58,273 nt of DNA from Spirochaetia bacterium (lineage in GTDB: Bacteria > Spirochaetota > Spirochaetia > CAKZLE01), in NCBI GenBank assembly GCA_021736385.1, contig JAIPFY010000013.1, positions 1 through 58,273 of the forward strand, given 5' to 3'. A program made the position numbers and the translations under genes. A model generated the notes under the pieces. The model saw only the letters and a list, made by a program, of their open reading frames with translations, was not told the DNA's origin and searched no databases. Positions 25,616 through 34,530 of the stretch are shown here, one piece after another. How positions within the stretch are numbered: position 1 is the stretch's first letter; every line of letters begins with the position of its first letter.

Positions 25616-27778
25616 ATGATCGGACTGGTTATCATCGCAGCTCTTGCTGCACTCTCTTTCGCCGCCATAAACTTCTATGGCATGAAACGCAGGGATCCGG
25701 GTACTTCTGAGATGCAGACTATCGCAGAAGCGATACAAGAGGGTGCAGATGCCTTCTTGAAGCATGAATACTCCGTGATCATCAAAGTCGTCGCACTCAT
25801 CTCCGTACTGCTGCTTGTCGTGGTATCGTGGACCGGAGCAGTCGCCTTCCTCCTGGGAGCGTTCATGAGTGCCAGCGCAGGCTGGATCGGTATGAACATC
25901 GCTACCATATCAAACGTGCGTGTCTCGAATGAGGCACGGACCACCAAGAATATCGGAAAGACCTTGAAGGTGGCGTTTCAGGGCGGGAGCGTCATGGGCC
26001 TGTGTGTCGGTGGGTTCGCTCTCCTGGGCCTGGCGATCATCTATCTGGTCTTCGGAGTCCTGCTGAAGCAGGCGACTCCAGAATACCTGACCTTCCATAC
26101 CAACTGGCTCGGCATCAGTGACATCCCGTTCACCATGACTGTCTCCAGTTATGCACTGGGATGTTCGATCATCGCCATGTTCAACCGTGTTGGAGGCGGT
26201 ATCTTCACCAAGGCAGCCGATATGGGAGCAGACCTTGTGGGTAAGACCGAGGCAGGTATCCCTGAGGATGACCCCAGAAACCCGGCTACCATCGCGGACA
26301 ACGTCGGAGATAACGTCGGAGATGTCGCCGGACTGGGATCTGACCTGCTTGAGAGTTATGTAGGCGCTCTGGTCTCAGCGATCATCCTTGCAGCATACAC
26401 CTTCTTCTCGAACCAGCATGCAGCCGATGTCATCACGCACCGACTGATCGGGAAGATGATCTACTTCCCGCTGCTTGTCGCGACGGTCGGACTGGTCTCC
26501 TCTATGGCCGGGATCCTCTATCTTCTGCTCAAGAACGTATCGAAGAACCCTCATAAAGAGCTGAACATGGCGACCTTCGTCGGTGCAGGGCTGACGATCG
26601 TATCATCAGGTGTGGTAGCATGGTTCACCTTCAGCGGTGAGCAGGTCTCATCAGTCGGGTTCAACCTGGGAGCACTCTCACCCTGGATCAGTGCGGTCTT
26701 CGGGATCGTCAGCGGGATCGTCATCGGTCAGTTCGCCGAGTACTATACCAGCTACGACTACAGACCGACACAGAAGATCGCGGCAGCCTCACAGGAGGGA
26801 GCCGCACTGACGATCACTCAGGGTATGTCAGTCGGCATGCTCTCGGTCATCGCTCCGGTCGCCATACTCGGTCTGTGCATCATCGCAGCCAACTCCATCG
26901 CCGGACTGTACGGCGTATCGATGGCAGCTATCGGTATGCTCTCCTTCGTGACAGTGACGGTCTCCGTCGACACCTACGGACCGATCGCAGATAATGCCGG
27001 AGGCATCAGTGAGATGGCAAAACTGCATCCTGATGTCAGAGAGATCACAGACGAACTCGATGCAGTGGGAAACACCACCGCAGCGATCGGAAAAGGGTTT
27101 GCCATCGGTTCAGCCGCACTGGCAGCTCTTTCCCTCTTCGCCTCCTACCTCTATGCGCAGGCCGGTGAATCTGCTGTCAACGGGATCGAGCTGATCCTGA
27201 ACATGGTGAACACCCTGACACTGACAGGAGCCATGGTCGGTGCTGCCCTGCCCTATCTCTTCTCAGGGATCCTGATCGAGGCAGTGGCGAACGCCGCAAG
27301 GAAGATGGTCCAGGAAGTCAGAAGACAGTTCAAAGAAGATCCGGGTATCATCCAGGGGACCAGCAGGCCGGACTACAAGACCTGTATTGCGATCTCCTCT
27401 GCAGGAGCACTCTCGGAGATGAAGTATCCTGCCCTGATCTCTGTGGTGACACCGCTGCTTTCAGGATTTCTCTTCGGTGCCGAGTTCGTCGGAGGGCTCC
27501 TGATCGGGACGACCCTCTCATCGATCATGCTCGCACTCTACACGGCTAATGCCGGAGGTGCATGGGATAACGGCAAGAAGTATATCGAACACGGTCACTA
27601 TGGAGGAAAGGGTTCTGATGCCCATAAGGCTGCAGTCGTCGGTGATACCGTCGGTGATCCGCTGAAAGACACGGTCGGACCGTCACTGGATATCCTGATC
27701 AAGATCATGTCCATCGTATCACTGATCTCAGTCTCGATCTTCAGTAGATACAATCTGTTCTCTGTACTGTTCAAATAA
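25616..27778 (+). CDS. hppA: Membrane-bound proton/sodium-pumping pyrophosphatase
   Basis: 720 residues with about 16 membrane helices. Catalytic strings DNVGDNVGDVAGLGSDL and GDTVGDPLKDTVGPSLD bind Mg-pyrophosphate. The stretch GNTTAAIGKG carries Ala where potassium-independent enzymes have Lys, so it should be the potassium-dependent subtype. It couples pyrophosphate hydrolysis to ion pumping across the inner membrane; whether H+ or Na+ is not decided here. An AAGGA SD lies 8 nt before the ATG. The gene 16 bp downstream is probably cotranscribed. Confidence 0.95.
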   Translation: MIGLVIIAALAALSFAAINFYGMKRRDPGTSEMQTIAEAIQEGADAFLKHEYSVIIKVVALISVLLLVVVSWTGAVAFLLGAFMSASAGWIGMNIATISNVRVSNEARTTKNIGKTLKVAFQGGSVMGLCVGGFALLGLAIIYLVFGVLLKQATPEYLTFHTNWLGISDIPFTMTVSSYALGCSIIAMFNRVGGGIFTKAADMGADLVGKTEAGIPEDDPRNPATIADNVGDNVGDVAGLGSDLLESYVGALVSAIILAAYTFFSNQHAADVITHRLIGKMIYFPLLVATVGLVSSMAGILYLLLKNVSKNPHKELNMATFVGAGLTIVSSGVVAWFTFSGEQVSSVGFNLGALSPWISAVFGIVSGIVIGQFAEYYTSYDYRPTQKIAAASQEGAALTITQGMSVGMLSVIAPVAILGLCIIAANSIAGLYGVSMAAIGMLSFVTVTVSVDTYGPIADNAGGISEMAKLHPDVREITDELDAVGNTTAAIGKGFAIGSAALAALSLFASYLYAQAGESAVNGIELILNMVNTLTLTGAMVGAALPYLFSGILIEAVANAARKMVQEVRRQFKEDPGIIQGTSRPDYKTCIAISSAGALSEMKYPALISVVTPLLSGFLFGAEFVGGLLIGTTLSSIMLALYTANAGGAWDNGKKYIEHGHYGGKGSDAHKAAVVGDTVGDPLKDTVGPSLDILIKIMSIVSLISVSIFSRYNLFSVLFK

Positions 27779-27794
27779 CACGAGGGGGTAACGA

Positions 27795-28565
27795 ATGATT
27801 CATTTCTATGTGATATTCGCTCCAAGCGAAGCACTGATCGCTTCACAGTTGGGACCGAAGGATTTCGGGATGTATATGGCCCAGGGTTCCAAGAAAGGTT
27901 CGGCAGAACAGCTGATGTTCGCCGAGATCGATGGGGGATTCGGGGAGTACTTCGACTGGGATCATGCAGAGAAGAGATGTGTCCGTCATGAGGACGGACG
28001 ACTGAAGAACTCACTCTATCTGTCTATCTACCGGGTGATCGAACACACACCGCTGGAAGCATACAAGATGGTCTATCTGGTGACGAAGGATGGAAGGACC
28101 CTCAGTCTGGAGAAGGAAGAGTACCAGACTCCTGAGAACTGGAAGGGGTTCGGCCTCTACAAGGAGCTCTCACCGGTCCATCCGCTGATCGTCAGTTCAC
28201 TCAACCCCAAGGCTCTTGCAGATTATATCATAAACGGTACCACAAAGAAGATATCGGTACCGGCACTGATCTTCACGGACATCAAGGTCATCGACTTTGA
28301 TGATATGCAGCACAGCGGGAATATCGGGGGGATGTATGACAGGAACCTCGACCACCTGAAAGCCTGCATCGCCTCTCTGCAGGAGAGCGATGAGAAGATG
28401 ACCAAGACGGTAGACCGTTCGTTTGACAGCAAGTTCACCTATCAGATCATCGATAACGGTATCTATATCGCCAGAGATCGATCCATCATCTTCTTCAGGA
28501 TGCCTTCAAGGGAACTGCTCAAAGCATCTGCATATGACTGGGGACGCTCAGCGAACATCTTCTAA
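27795..28565 (+). CDS. Conserved-looking protein of unknown function behind hppA
   Basis: 256 residues, no signal peptide or membrane helix, even mix of strands and helices by eye. Charged, globular composition with segments such as FDWDHAEKRCVRHEDGRLKNSLYLSIYRVIEH and TDIKVIDFDDMQHSGNIGGMYDRN. A GGGGGT SD lies just before the ATG. I do not recognise the family. The 16-bp gap to hppA suggests one transcript and perhaps a role tied to pyrophosphate or membrane energetics, which is only positional inference. Confidence 0.7.
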   Translation: MIHFYVIFAPSEALIASQLGPKDFGMYMAQGSKKGSAEQLMFAEIDGGFGEYFDWDHAEKRCVRHEDGRLKNSLYLSIYRVIEHTPLEAYKMVYLVTKDGRTLSLEKEEYQTPENWKGFGLYKELSPVHPLIVSSLNPKALADYIINGTTKKISVPALIFTDIKVIDFDDMQHSGNIGGMYDRNLDHLKACIASLQESDEKMTKTVDRSFDSKFTYQIIDNGIYIARDRSIIFFRMPSRELLKASAYDWGRSANIF

Positions 28566-28603
28566 GACTGCTGCCGGTACTGCGTGCAGCGATCCTACGG
28601 TAC

Positions 28604-28636
28604 AGCAGGCTATTCCCGATGCGGGGATAGCCTGCT
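28604..28636. terminator. Bidirectional 14-bp hairpin
   Basis: AGCAGGCTATTCCC (28604-28617), loop GATGC, GGGGATAGCCTGCT (28623-28636), with one T-G wobble. It lies between convergent genes. Confidence 0.75.
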
Positions 28637-28648
28637 CTCTCTCCTGCT

Positions 28649-29188
28649 TCAGGAGAGCCTGATGAGATCTTCAGGGAGGCAGTCCATGAAGATCGTATCG
28701 AATCGTTCACCTCGCTGTTCCAGAGACTTGCGCCACAGTCCGATGCGCTTGAAGCCGACCTTCTCATAGCTGTGATATGCCCGTTCATTGAACGAGAAGA
28801 CCTGCAGGAACAGGCTCTTTATATTCAGGTAATCGAAGGCATAGGCACACAGCAGCTGCATGGCCTCCGAACCTACCCCTTTATCACGATAATCAGGATT
28901 CCCGATGAATATACCGACCTCTGCTGTCCCGTGCAGCTGATCCCAGGAGACCAGTCCGCAGTTTCCGATGAGCATATCCGTCTGCTGATCGATGATCGCA
29001 TAGGTATGGCCCTTGGATAGTTCTCCAAGGGCCTCTTTCTCACTGTCATGCGTGATGTTCTTCGACACAAGAGAGAGATATCGGGTAGTCTCGATATCGT
29101 TGAGCCATTCGGTATAGACCGAATAGTCACTGGTGCTCATGGGAGAGAGATAGCACAACCTGCCGGAGAGTTTCTTGATATATTTCAT
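28649..29188 (-). CDS. GNAT-family N-acetyltransferase (RimJ/RimL-like)
   Basis: 179 residues. The fold follows RimJ/RimL-type acetyltransferases: LSPMSTSDYSVYTEWLND at the start, IGNCGLVSWDQLHGTAEVGIFIG, the acetyl-CoA loop DYRDKGVGSEAM and the FSFNERAYHSYEKVGFK C-terminal motif. It transfers acetyl from acetyl-CoA to an amine, possibly a ribosomal protein N-terminus or a small molecule. AGGAGG lies 7 nt before the ATG. Confidence 0.87.
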   Translation of the reverse strand: MKYIKKLSGRLCYLSPMSTSDYSVYTEWLNDIETTRYLSLVSKNITHDSEKEALGELSKGHTYAIIDQQTDMLIGNCGLVSWDQLHGTAEVGIFIGNPDYRDKGVGSEAMQLLCAYAFDYLNIKSLFLQVFSFNERAYHSYEKVGFKRIGLWRKSLEQRGERFDTIFMDCLPEDLIRLS

Positions 29189-29232
29189 AACCAGCCTCCT
29201 GAACTCTCATAGTACAGGAGATCATGAAAAAA

Positions 29233-29826
29233 CTACATACCGGCCAGTGCGGATCGCGCCTGCTCCAGGAAGAATTCCTTAGACCTGGCCCCGAGGATCG
29301 GTTCCCCGATCATCCTGCCGTCAGAATCGATGAAGATCGTAGTAGGAACCGCATAGGCTATATCCATGATCGTCTTGGTGAAGGTTCCCTCCGGTACGAT
29401 ATTCAGGTACGTGACTCCTGTCCGATCGATGACACCCAGTGCTGCATTCTTGTTATACATCCCATCTCCGATGATACCGATGATCTGCAGCCCCTCCTCG
29501 CGGAGTTCATGGGAGACCTCTTCGAGGATCGGCATCTCATCGATACAGTACGGACAGGTCGTCGTCCAGACATTGAGCATGGTCACTGAGGAGTTCTTCA
29601 GCAGACTGGGGCCGTGCTGCTCACCCTCGAGCGTCACCCCTGTGATGGATGCGAGCTCATACCCCTTCCTGATCAGAAGGGACCCGCCCTGTCCTGTCGA
29701 TGCTGTCTGTACCGCAGGGGCCTGCTCCTGTACAGGAGCAGAAGCCTGTTCTGCCTCTTTCGCGCACCCGCTGAGACCCAGGATCAGTGCGACTGCCAGC
29801 ATATAATAGATTATTTTTTTAGTCAT
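29233..29826 (-). CDS. TlpA/ResA-like thioredoxin-fold lipoprotein
   Basis: 197 residues. Lipoprotein signal MTKKIIYYMLAVALILGLSGC (Cys21 lipidated), a 30-residue A/Q/E-rich linker, then an AhpC/TSA-TlpA domain with the active site CPYC in TTTCPYCIDEMPIL and the cis-Pro region YAVPTTIFIDSDG. It likely reduces or carries disulfides outside the inner membrane. The start at 29826 gives the clean signal peptide; the upstream frame to 29946 does not. There is no SD, and TATATT ends 6 nt before the ATG, so the mRNA may be leaderless. It lies 55 bp after rph on the same strand. Confidence 0.87.
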   Translation of the reverse strand: MTKKIIYYMLAVALILGLSGCAKEAEQASAPVQEQAPAVQTASTGQGGSLLIRKGYELASITGVTLEGEQHGPSLLKNSSVTMLNVWTTTCPYCIDEMPILEEVSHELREEGLQIIGIIGDGMYNKNAALGVIDRTGVTYLNIVPEGTFTKTIMDIAYAVPTTIFIDSDGRMIGEPILGARSKEFFLEQARSALAGM

Positions 29827-29881
29827 GCTAATAATATACATCTGCTGCCCCCGTTCGACCAGCAAAATCTTCTTTGTTACC

Positions 29882-30595
29882 CTATATTCCCAACGCCTGC
29901 CTCTGTATGTCCATGATCTCATCAATGCCGATGTCAGCAGCATCAAGGAGTGTGTTGAGCTCTTTTCGGGAGAACACTCCCTGCTCTCCGGTTCCCTGCA
30001 CTTCCACCAGGGCCTCTCCCCGTTTCACGACGTTCATATCGACTTCCGCTCTCGAGTCATGTGCATAATCCAGGTCACAGATGATCTGCCCGTCGACCTT
30101 ACCCACACTCACTGCAGCCACCTGCCCCTGCAGATAGTGCTCAGCTCCCGAGGTCCCCTGCTCTTTTGCAAGGGATCGCAACGCATCATAGAGGGCGACC
30201 CACCCGCCGGTGACCGCAGCAGTGCGGGTCCCCCCGTCGGCCTGCAGGACATCGCAGTCTATGGTGATCGAGACCTCACCGAGTCGTTCAAGATGGACCG
30301 CAGAACGCAGAGTCCTGCCGATCAGTCGCTGGATCTCGGTACTCCTGCCGTCTCGCTTCGCTCCGTCACGGCGCTTTCTCCCGCCGCCGGTGCTTCCTGG
30401 AAGCATGGCATACTCGGCAGTGACCCATCCCTTGCCGGTACCGGTCAGAAAGGGAGGGACCCCGTTGCTTATCGTTGCTGTACAGATGACCTTCGTATCC
30501 CCGAAGCTGATCAGGCATGAGCCCTGAGGATACTTGATGATGTTTCGTTCGATAGTTATATCTCTCATACCTGTCATCCTACCACAGCAATTCAT
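29882..30595 (-). CDS. rph: Ribonuclease PH
   Basis: About 237 residues. Family strings IIKYPQGSCLISFGDTKVICTATI, TAEYAMLPGSTGGGRKRR, GRSTEIQRLIGRTLRSAV and the phosphate-binding ADGGTRTAAVTGGW are all present. It trims tRNA 3' ends by phosphorolysis. The N-terminus is odd: the usual RxDGR reads NCCGR. Starts at 30610, 30595, 30577 and 30568 are all open and none has a clear SD; 30595 best preserves the GR-motif alignment. Confidence 0.9.
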   Translation of the reverse strand: MNCCGRMTGMRDITIERNIIKYPQGSCLISFGDTKVICTATISNGVPPFLTGTGKGWVTAEYAMLPGSTGGGRKRRDGAKRDGRSTEIQRLIGRTLRSAVHLERLGEVSITIDCDVLQADGGTRTAAVTGGWVALYDALRSLAKEQGTSGAEHYLQGQVAAVSVGKVDGQIICDLDYAHDSRAEVDMNVVKRGEALVEVQGTGEQGVFSRKELNTLLDAADIGIDEIMDIQRQALGI

Positions 30596-30637
30596 CTCTA
30601 TCCATAGCATCCTCTTTTTTTTCCATCCCGCTTATAG

Positions 30638-30643
30638 TATAGT
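30638..30643 (+). promoter_or_regulatory. -10 box of the leaderless adenosine deaminase gene
   Basis: TATAGT ends 6 nt before the ATG at 30650, with no SD. The -35 region is only a T-run. Confidence 0.4.
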
Positions 30644-30649
30644 GTATTC

Positions 30650-31741
30650 ATGGTAACAAAAGAACTGATCAGAAAACTCCCCAAAGTGGAGCTGCATGAC
30701 CATCTTGACGGTGGTCTGAGACCGTCAACGATACTCAGCCTGGCACACGAATACGGTATATCACTCCCCAGTTCGTCGGAGAAGGCTCTCGCCCACTGGT
30801 TCCACCGAGGTGCTGAGCAGAAGAGTCTGCCGCTCTATCTTGAGACCTTCTCGGTGACAACGAGCGTGATGCAGACGAAGGAGGCTCTTGAACGGGTTGC
30901 TTTTGAAGCCATGGAGGATTACGCACAGGAACACGTGGTGTATGCGGAGATCCGTTTTGCCCCGATACTCCACCAGCAGAACGGACTGAACCTTGAAGAC
31001 ATCGTATCATCGGTCCTTCGGGGGCTGGAACGGGGGAAACGGGCAACAGGGGTTACCTACGGCCTGATCCTGTGCGCACTGAGGAATCAGGACCCCAGGA
31101 TATCCCTCGATATCGCAGAACTTGCAGTAGCGTTCAGCGACAGAGGCGTCGTTGGTTTCGATCTGGCAGGAGATGAGAACGGTCATCCTCCCAAGAAGCA
31201 CCTGGAAGCGTTCCAGTATATCCGAAACAGGAACTTCAATATCACCATTCATGCAGGGGAAGCATTCGGCACAGAATCCATCTGGCAGGCGATCCAGACC
31301 TGCGGCGCCCACAGGATCGGGCACGGCACCCGACTCCTTGAGGATATGAGTGTGTACGGGACCAGGATAGAGAAGATGGGATCTCTGGCGAACTTCATCA
31401 GAGACAAACGGATCCCCATGGAGATGTGTCTCAGTTCCAACATCGGTACCGGCGCAGCGGCTAACTTCGACGAGCATCCCTTCAACATCTTCTACAGGAA
31501 CAACTTCAGGGTCAGTCTGTGCAGCGACAACAGGCTCATGAGCAACACCAACCTCACCAAAGAGATGGAGATCGCCGTACTGCACTTCAACCTCTCGCTG
31601 CTCGATCTCGAGAAGATCACCCTCAATGCGATGAAATCGTCATTCATCCACCACGATGAGAAGATCCGCATCATCTATGATGTGATCAAGAAGTCCTTCA
31701 CCGAGTTGAAGGACAGCTACTCATACCATGGGGTACTGTGA
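30650..31741 (+). CDS. add: Adenosine deaminase
   Basis: 363 residues. Zinc-ligand and catalytic motifs are in order: KVELHDHLDG (HxH), HAGEAFGTES (His and Glu), HRIGHGTRL, and CSDNRLMSNTNLTKE with the last Asp ligand, in the form seen in actinobacterial-type ADAs. It converts adenosine to inosine in purine salvage, complementing the purine nucleoside phosphorylase at the right end of the window. No SD: -10 box 6 nt before ATG. Its stop overlaps the next start (TGATG). Confidence 0.94.
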   Translation: MVTKELIRKLPKVELHDHLDGGLRPSTILSLAHEYGISLPSSSEKALAHWFHRGAEQKSLPLYLETFSVTTSVMQTKEALERVAFEAMEDYAQEHVVYAEIRFAPILHQQNGLNLEDIVSSVLRGLERGKRATGVTYGLILCALRNQDPRISLDIAELAVAFSDRGVVGFDLAGDENGHPPKKHLEAFQYIRNRNFNITIHAGEAFGTESIWQAIQTCGAHRIGHGTRLLEDMSVYGTRIEKMGSLANFIRDKRIPMEMCLSSNIGTGAAANFDEHPFNIFYRNNFRVSLCSDNRLMSNTNLTKEMEIAVLHFNLSLLDLEKITLNAMKSSFIHHDEKIRIIYDVIKKSFTELKDSYSYHGVL

Positions 31742-32622
31742 TGTCAGACCAGAGCATCCCCAAAAACATCATGAGACAGCTGATCGCAGATCAGCAGAAT
31801 GAGATCGATGCCCATAGCATCTACACACGGGTGGCACGCAGAGTCCCGGACAGGAAGAACCGCAGGATCATAGAGCATATCGCAACAGATGAGCTTGCCC
31901 ATTATACCCTGCTCAAGAGATATACCGGACGCACACTCAAACCGAGAAGGGCAAAAGTACTCTTCTTCACCCTGGTGACCTGGATCTTCGGATTGACCTT
32001 CGGGCTGAAGCTGCTGGAGATCGACGAGGATAGAGCGGTCTCTATCGATTACAAGGGGTTGGATGCCTATATTGACGGTATCTCTTCGATCATCGAACAG
32101 GAGGAGGCCCACGAGAAAGAACTGCTGAACATGATCGACGAGGAACGTCTATCATATCTCGGCTCCGTGGTTCTCGGTCTCAACGATGCTCTGGTGGAAC
32201 TGACCGGGACCCTTGCCGGGCTCTCGTTCGCCTTCCAGAACACCAGGATCATCGCCCTCTCAGGTCTCATCACAGGGATCGCTGCATCATTTTCCATGGC
32301 TGCATCAGAATACCTGTCGACCAAGACCGATGGCGGTGACAATGCCCTGAAATCTTCAGTATACACCGGTATCGCCTACATCATCACCGTCATGCTGCTC
32401 GTCCTGCCCTTCCTGATCTTCGACCACTATCTTGTCTGTCTGGCAGCGACCCTCGGCATATCGATCCTGATCATCGCAGTCTTCAACTACTACATCTCAG
32501 TGGCAAAGGATCTCTCCTTCGCCAGACGATTCCTTGAGATGGCCGGGATCAGTATGGGAGTGGCAGCCTTCTCCTTCGGTATCGGAGTCCTGGTGAGACT
32601 GCTCTTCGGGATCGATATCTAG
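31741..32622 (+). CDS. Ferritin-like plus VIT1/CCC1-family membrane protein
   Basis: 293 residues. The N-terminal ~130 residues form a ferritin-like four-helix bundle with EIDAHSIY, ATDELAHYTLL and QEEAHEKELL, which supply the two Glu/His iron-ligand sets. The C-terminal ~160 residues are a VIT1/CCC1 transporter with five membrane helices (GLNDALVELTGTLAGLSFA). MbfA-like proteins of this design export iron or manganese. The ATG at 31741 is coupled to add. Its TAG stop lies in the CTAG palindrome shared with the rhomboid gene's stop. Confidence 0.87.
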   Translation: MSDQSIPKNIMRQLIADQQNEIDAHSIYTRVARRVPDRKNRRIIEHIATDELAHYTLLKRYTGRTLKPRRAKVLFFTLVTWIFGLTFGLKLLEIDEDRAVSIDYKGLDAYIDGISSIIEQEEAHEKELLNMIDEERLSYLGSVVLGLNDALVELTGTLAGLSFAFQNTRIIALSGLITGIAASFSMAASEYLSTKTDGGDNALKSSVYTGIAYIITVMLLVLPFLIFDHYLVCLAATLGISILIIAVFNYYISVAKDLSFARRFLEMAGISMGVAAFSFGIGVLVRLLFGIDI

Positions 32623-33275
32623 CCCCAGGGGCCCCTTCTGTGGGTACCCCGCCATTCATCGATCGGGTTGATACGGAGCCGTACCAGCAGATAGATATAG
32701 GCAAAGGCAAAACCTGCAAGGTGGGTCAGATGTGCGACCCCTGAACGGACGCTGGTGATCTGACTGAAGATCTCAATGGCAGTATAGAGCACGACCAGTA
32801 CCGGTGCCTGTATCGGCAGGATACCGAACAGGAAGATCCGTGCCTGTGGGTAGTAGGTGGCAAAGGCAAGCAGTACCGCATACACAGCACCTGAGGCTCC
32901 GAGCAGGAACACCCCATAGTCTCCGGTCATGTAATAGAAGAAGAACGAGAAGATCCCTGCTAGGATCCCGGTAAGCAGATAGAAGAGCAGGAACTCCTTG
33001 CTTCCCATCCTGCGTTCGACCTGGGTCCCGAAGAAGAAGAGGCCGAGCATGTTGAACAGTATATGGGTGAAGTTCGCATGGGCGAACATGTAGGTCACGA
33101 ACTGCCAGTAAAAATGGTCCTGGATGATCAGCCCGGGGATCATCGAGAGGTATACCAGCAGATTGCGGTTAAGATAGGTGGCCATGAACACCACTGCATT
33201 GATCATGATGATATAGAGAGTCACATTGCTATAGGTATAGACAAACCGTCTGCGTATGATGGATTCTTGTTTCAT
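32619..33275 (-). CDS. Rhomboid-family intramembrane serine protease
   Basis: 218 residues and six membrane helices. The catalytic Ser lies in GASGAVYAV and the His in VAHLTHLAGFAFAY; the L1-loop-like ERRMGS segment and FANFTHILFNMLGLFFFG are also typical. It cuts transmembrane proteins within the membrane; clients are unknown. A strong leaderless promoter ends 6 nt before the ATG. It converges with the ferritin-VIT1 gene, the two stop codons sharing CTAG. Confidence 0.92.
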   Translation of the reverse strand: MKQESIIRRRFVYTYSNVTLYIIMINAVVFMATYLNRNLLVYLSMIPGLIIQDHFYWQFVTYMFAHANFTHILFNMLGLFFFGTQVERRMGSKEFLLFYLLTGILAGIFSFFFYYMTGDYGVFLLGASGAVYAVLLAFATYYPQARIFLFGILPIQAPVLVVLYTAIEIFSQITSVRSGVAHLTHLAGFAFAYIYLLVRLRINPIDEWRGTHRRGPWG

Positions 33276-33281
33276 ACCAAT

Positions 33282-33310
33282 AACATATGAGTTTTCACCG
33301 TAAGAGTCAA
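33282..33310 (-). promoter_or_regulatory. Leaderless promoter of the rhomboid gene
   Basis: TTGACT (rc of 33305-33310), 17-bp spacer, TATGTT (rc of 33282-33287), 6 nt to the ATG at 33275; no SD. Confidence 0.65.
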
Positions 33311-33327
33311 ATAGCTTTTTGAGAAAA

Positions 33328-34368
33328 TCAGGTGCCCAGAAACCCCTCCAGCATACCGGTCAGTTCATCACGGGCACTGCAGGGAGGATAGATGCTGTAG
33401 ATCTCCTCAAGGGCCTCCTGAAGCAGTTCAGCTGCCCTCCTGTCTGCCTCATCGACCACCCCGCTGGAAAGCATCTGCTCGATCAACTGCTCTATCTGCT
33501 CGGAGGCTGCAAAGATCCCCTGCGCCTTTGCCTGTTCGAAGATGTCCTGGACATCTCCGGTACGCTCTGGATAGCGCTGCAGATAGAGGATCACCGGCAG
33601 GCTCTTCTTGTTCTCCACGATATCGTCCCCACGGTGCTTACCAGGATTCCCCGTACGCAGATTGATCACATCATCCTTGATCTGAAAACCCACTCCGATC
33701 TTCTCTGCCAGCAGTCCCGACCTTCGGATGATCTGCTGGTCGTCAGTGGCAATACAGGCTCCGATCTCTGCGCTCATCCCTGCAAGACAGCCGGTCTTGA
33801 ACCTGCACATCTGTTCATACTCCCCGACACTCGGGATCAGCTGTACATCGTTGTGCCAGGCAATATCAAGGCCCTGCCCGAGATGCACTCTTCTCAGATA
33901 GCGTGCATAGATCCTGTAGAGCGCCAGACGTTTGCCATCTGCGATATCGATGGTATCAATGATCCTTGTAGGAAGATAGTAGAGCAGGTTCCCGGCATTG
34001 ATCGACAGATCTGATCCATAGATCATATGTACCGCGGCAGCCCCCCTTCGCCAGAGAGAATCATCTTCGATGTCATCGATGATCAGGCTTCCGGTATGGG
34101 GAAGTTCGACCACCGCTGCCAGTTCATAGGCTGTAGCGGCACACTTCGCCCCTCCGAGGATCTCGGCGACATACGCCATGAGCAGAGGCCTCCATCGCTT
34201 CCCCCCTCTCTTGAGCAGATCACGACCGGGTTCACAGAACCTGTCATATACCTCAAGGGAGGGATCCTCTATCTCTTCATCTGCCACCCAGCTGATCCAT
34301 GATGGGCTCACCCGGTCAGGCAGTATCTTCTGCAGTCCCTGTTCGATGCTCTCTCGTCTATCTCTCAT
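33328..34368 (-). CDS. Polyprenyl diphosphate synthase (IspA/IspB family)
   Basis: 346 residues. The first Asp-rich motif DDIEDD lies in LIIDDIEDDSLWRRG, and the second region reads FQIKDDVINLRTG, where DDxxD is expected but the last Asp is Asn. GDDIVENKKSLP is also characteristic. These enzymes extend isoprenyl diphosphates for quinones and lipid carriers. The altered second motif may influence chain length or activity. The start is 6 nt from a -10 box, no SD. Divergent from the duplicated sRNA region. Confidence 0.87.
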   Translation of the reverse strand: MRDRRESIEQGLQKILPDRVSPSWISWVADEEIEDPSLEVYDRFCEPGRDLLKRGGKRWRPLLMAYVAEILGGAKCAATAYELAAVVELPHTGSLIIDDIEDDSLWRRGAAAVHMIYGSDLSINAGNLLYYLPTRIIDTIDIADGKRLALYRIYARYLRRVHLGQGLDIAWHNDVQLIPSVGEYEQMCRFKTGCLAGMSAEIGACIATDDQQIIRRSGLLAEKIGVGFQIKDDVINLRTGNPGKHRGDDIVENKKSLPVILYLQRYPERTGDVQDIFEQAKAQGIFAASEQIEQLIEQMLSSGVVDEADRRAAELLQEALEEIYSIYPPCSARDELTGMLEGFLGT

Positions 34369-34374
34369 ATCAGA

Positions 34375-34402
34375 AGCATAGATGAAACCAGATTATTGTC
34401 AA
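34375..34402 (-). promoter_or_regulatory. Leaderless promoter of the polyprenyl synthase
   Basis: TTGACA (rc of 34397-34402), 16-bp spacer, TATGCT (rc of 34375-34380), 6 nt to ATG 34368. The strongest of the leaderless set. Confidence 0.7.
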
Positions 34403-34504
34403 GACAGTCGAGCAGTTATTTCACAGCTGAGACCTTCATGTCCTGTTTTTCACGATCTGTAGCAGCTCATCAGGCTTCCAGAGCCTCTGGAGATACTGAA
34501 TTGT

Positions 34505-34520
34505 TGGCATGGTATTTGCT
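34505..34520 (+). promoter_or_regulatory. Sigma-54 promoter of sRNA copy 1
   Basis: TGGCATGGTATTTGCT: -24 GG and -12 GC with correct spacing, identical in both copies. Predicted start near 34531. Confidence 0.85.
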
Positions 34521-34530
34521 ACACTATGAG

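Noticed and set aside
34434-34490. PspF-type TGGT-N7-ACCA sites before the sRNA sigma-54 promoters
   Set aside because: No such dyad occurs in the conserved upstream block of either copy, so another activator is more likely.
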